Source: Citrus sinensis
Taxonomy: Eukaryota; Streptophyta; Magnoliopsida; Sapindales; Rutaceae
DNA: 64,000 bases
Direction: 5' to 3'
Assembly (NCBI RefSeq): GCF_022201045.2
Contig: NC_068557.1
Coordinates: 31,969,501-32,033,500 of the forward strand
How positions within the stretch are numbered: position 1 is the stretch's first letter; each line of letters starts with the position of its first letter. The position numbers and the translations under genes were made by a program. This document shows, piece by piece, positions 61,749 through 64,000 of the stretch. The notes below the pieces were generated by a model. It worked only from the letters and a program-made list of their open reading frames with translations, made no database searches and was not told the DNA's origin.

Positions 61749-62234
61749 GATAAAATTTTTGGACTCAATACAAGAGGTCTACGATTTAAAAAGATTTGAA
61801 TTGGAATCAGATTAGTAATTAAGAAAAAAAATTAATTAGTTAAGAATTAGTTTGTAAATTTGTCACCATGGATTAATTATGTACGTGCTCATTGACCAAG
61901 TACATCGTATATGTATAACAAAGTGCCATTGTATATCATTTCCTCCCCCCCCAAAAAAAATTGTTTATGAAAAGAAATTAAAATTACTTTTCGTTTTCGC
62001 CCAATCATGAAGGCAAGTTTGAAAAATCTGAAATTCCTTGTATAAATTTTCCACTTTTTAATTGAAATTCCAGTGGACTAATAAACTGGCCTAAAGAGCA
62101 GAGTGGGAGAGAAAAGCTGAACAATATTGCAGAAAGAGACAAAACGAATGCAACGGAGTCGTACAAGTATTTATTCTCTTTTGTTTCAAGCACACAGGTC
62201 GTATAACTCTCTCCTTCAAGTTACCGTAGCAATA

Positions 62235-64000
62235 ATGAAAAGTGTAGATTCTGCAGAGACCAGTAGCTGTGTTAATGTGAGGCCTCTGCTAGCTTCTTCT
62301 TCAGAGACTAGAGAGTTCCATTCACAATCATCGTCATCATCTGCATCATCAAATATGAGCTTAACAAGGCTAAGAACTATTGATGATCATATGAATAAAA
62401 ACCCGCCCCAGAGTAGCTTGAAATCACCATCTGTAAGGCCTTATGTTCGATCAAAAATGCCCCGCCTTCGATGGACCGCAGACCTTCATCGCAGCTTTGT
62501 TCATGCAATTGAACGCTTGGGTGGAGAAGAAAGTAAGCTAGCAGCTAATAACTCCTTGATTTTTTATTTTTTCACGTGTGGATTTCACAACTTATATGTG
62601 TAACATATAATTTCCCAATTTATTTCTTCAAATGATGTATAAATTAATTATTTCTCCTCCTCCAAATATAGTACAAAAATAATGATACATGACAAGTGAT
62701 TAATTTAATCAATCAGTATATATGGGTTTTTTTTATTTTTTTTGAAATTTACAGGAGCTACTCCAAAGATGGTATTACAGATCATGGGCGTCAAGGACCT
62801 TACCATATCTCACGTCAAAAGCCATCTTCAGGTTTCACAAAATGCTTCAATGTGGTTTTAGATTTTCCATCTGTTGAACAATTCTGTAACATTTCAATTG
62901 TCAAATGACTTTTTGGTGCTGCTTGGGAAACAGATGTACAGAAGCCTGAAGCATGACCAGATGATACAAGGTATGTCAAATATATATTTACATATAGGCC
63001 TAATTTATCGGTTTAAATTGTTCGCATATACCCAATTCTTCTTCATGGATATGCTCTCGACAAATTTTCACTGATCATGAGAATTTTTTTTATAAAAAAA
63101 TCTAGTTTTCATCGCCATCTACATAGATATTTTTTTTATGTATTTTTGAAAAATAATCATGACATAGCTTTCTTTAATATTGTTTCAATCTCATATAATT
63201 TTTCTTCTTTTTTTCTTGTACTAAGTATTTTTTTTAGTATGCACTGTCTTTAGAGTCATTATTTACTAAGAAATCCCTTACTTTAATATAATAAGAAACG
63301 AATTATAAAATTAAAAAAAATAAATTTTAATATATTTCAAGACAAAATATACTGAATTGAAATATGTATTTTTCTTATCTTTTGTCTTATCCCTTATTGA
63401 AAAATTATTATACTATCTTTTCTAAACTTTATCTAGATTAAAAAAACTCATTTTCTCCTTAATTAGATGTAATACAATCTGTTTTTCTTTTTCTCTAATA
63501 AATTCTTCCACTCTATCACTGTTAGCTACAAAAATAATAGTAGTAGTAATAATTGAAAAAATAATAATAATAATAATTTGTTTATCATTTCCATGCCTAA
63601 TTAAGATTCTAACAATTGAGGTTGTGGGTTTCCGGTTGCAGAAGCAGCTAAGGCAACAAATAAGAACGGTAAGGTACCAGAAGCACCAACAACTGCTTGC
63701 CAACAGGATCAGCATCCCACCAAGTGTTTGAATTGGAGAAAAAACAAAAATAATGCACAAAAACATCAAGGCTTTGGAACTCAACGTTACAATGAAGGGC
63801 TTGGTCATCATCTTATGAATAATGCTAACATTCCACCAGCCTACTGGTTAGTGATGATGTTGATATATGTAATTTCTGCAAAAATTTTAGTACTACTTGA
63901 TAAATGTATATCCAATCAATCAGTAGGAATTTCTAATTCGGTGTATTTTAAAATTATATGCAGGAAAGGAAAGCATCCTATCTGGATTAATGGAAAGCAA
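62235..64000 (+). CDS. GARP/G2-like MYB-related transcription factor, 5' part
   Basis: Nuclear DNA-binding protein of the SHLQMY-type GARP family. Exons 62235-62532, 62755-62831, 62934-62970, 63642-63846, 63964 to beyond the window; the 3' end is missing. A Ser-rich N-terminus is followed by the MYB-like domain, which reads MPRLRWTADLHRSFVHAIER in exon 1, ATPKMVLQIMGVKDLTISHV in exon 2 and MYRSLKHDQ in exon 3. The junction residue Arg of GEERATPK is split between exons 1 and 2. Exon 4 encodes a Gln/Asn/His-rich stretch. Upstream ATGs exist, but 62235 gives the typical start and lies nearest the conserved part. It resembles uncharacterised Arabidopsis genes such as At2g40260 rather than KANADI or GLK proper. 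The splice phases are consistent to the window end. Confidence 0.85.

Larger units (their letters stand above)
57060..62234. other. Long spacer between SKS and GARP genes
   Basis: More than 5 kb, mostly AT-rich. It holds a MITE (about 57612-57845), an A run near 58021-58037, and a tandem duplication at 61582-61748. Short open frames (for example 60763-61002 and 61269-61451) have no recognisable protein features. No RNA gene is recognised. Confidence 0.55.

Noticed and set aside
1-64000. tRNA, rRNA or snoRNA genes
   Set aside because: I looked for B-box (GGTTCGANNCC) and cloverleaf patterns and found none that fold convincingly; a covariance-model search would be needed to exclude diverged ones.

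Overview
The window is nuclear DNA of a flowering plant. It has GT-AG introns with AT-rich interiors, AT-rich gene spacers, plant-specific gene families (arogenate dehydratase, plastid APS reductase, type I MADS, SKU5-like oxidase, GARP factor) and a plant Ty3/gypsy element of the Tat lineage. The proteins read as eudicot, probably rosid. Citrus is my best guess, but that rests on general impression and not on a database match.

Layout: 2.4-6.0 kb, an 11-exon arogenate dehydratase gene (+). 8.5-14.2 kb, two intact 8-exon glyoxalase I genes in tandem (-), each with a probable 5' UTR intron. 14.2-20.0 kb, AT-rich spacer with repeats, one possible orphan terminal exon (about 18.1 kb) and a poly(A)-tailed retroposon with a 15-bp target-site duplication (19.25-19.59 kb). 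19.97-30.72 kb, a young, nearly whole Tat-type LTR retrotransposon (gag-pol on -, a long antisense ORF region on +, a nine-copy minisatellite) flanked by the 5-bp duplication GTATG. 32.8-35.5 kb, plastid APS reductase (+). 36.8-37.5 kb, a non-autonomous hAT-like element. 39.8-42.5 kb, a GPI-type GH17/X8 beta-1,3-glucanase (+). 43.1-45.1 kb, a TDP2-like DNA repair phosphodiesterase with two RanBP2 zinc fingers (+). 45.6-48.9 kb, a 15-exon rhamnogalacturonan lyase (-). 50.4-51.0 kb, an intronless M-alpha MADS gene (+). 53.7-57.1 kb, a SKU5-similar multicopper-oxidase-like gene (+). 62.2 kb to the window end, the 5' part of a GARP/G2-like MYB-related factor (+).

These are independent single genes, not an operon or a dedicated pathway. 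Several share broad themes: phenylalanine supply, methylglyoxal detoxification, sulfate assimilation, and cell-wall remodelling (GH17, PL4, SKS). From memory, the ADT, TDP2-like, GH17 and GLX1 set corresponds to one Arabidopsis chromosome 1 block (about At1g11790-At1g11840), so much of the window looks like an ancestral block opened up by repeats and by a local glyoxalase duplication. Exon coordinates were derived by hand from splice sites and reading phase. Every complete host CDS sums to a whole number of codons. I found no clearly new biological system; the most unusual items are the three-hairpin retroposon, the repeat-bounded glyoxalase duplication, and the antisense gene region plus minisatellite of the LTR element.
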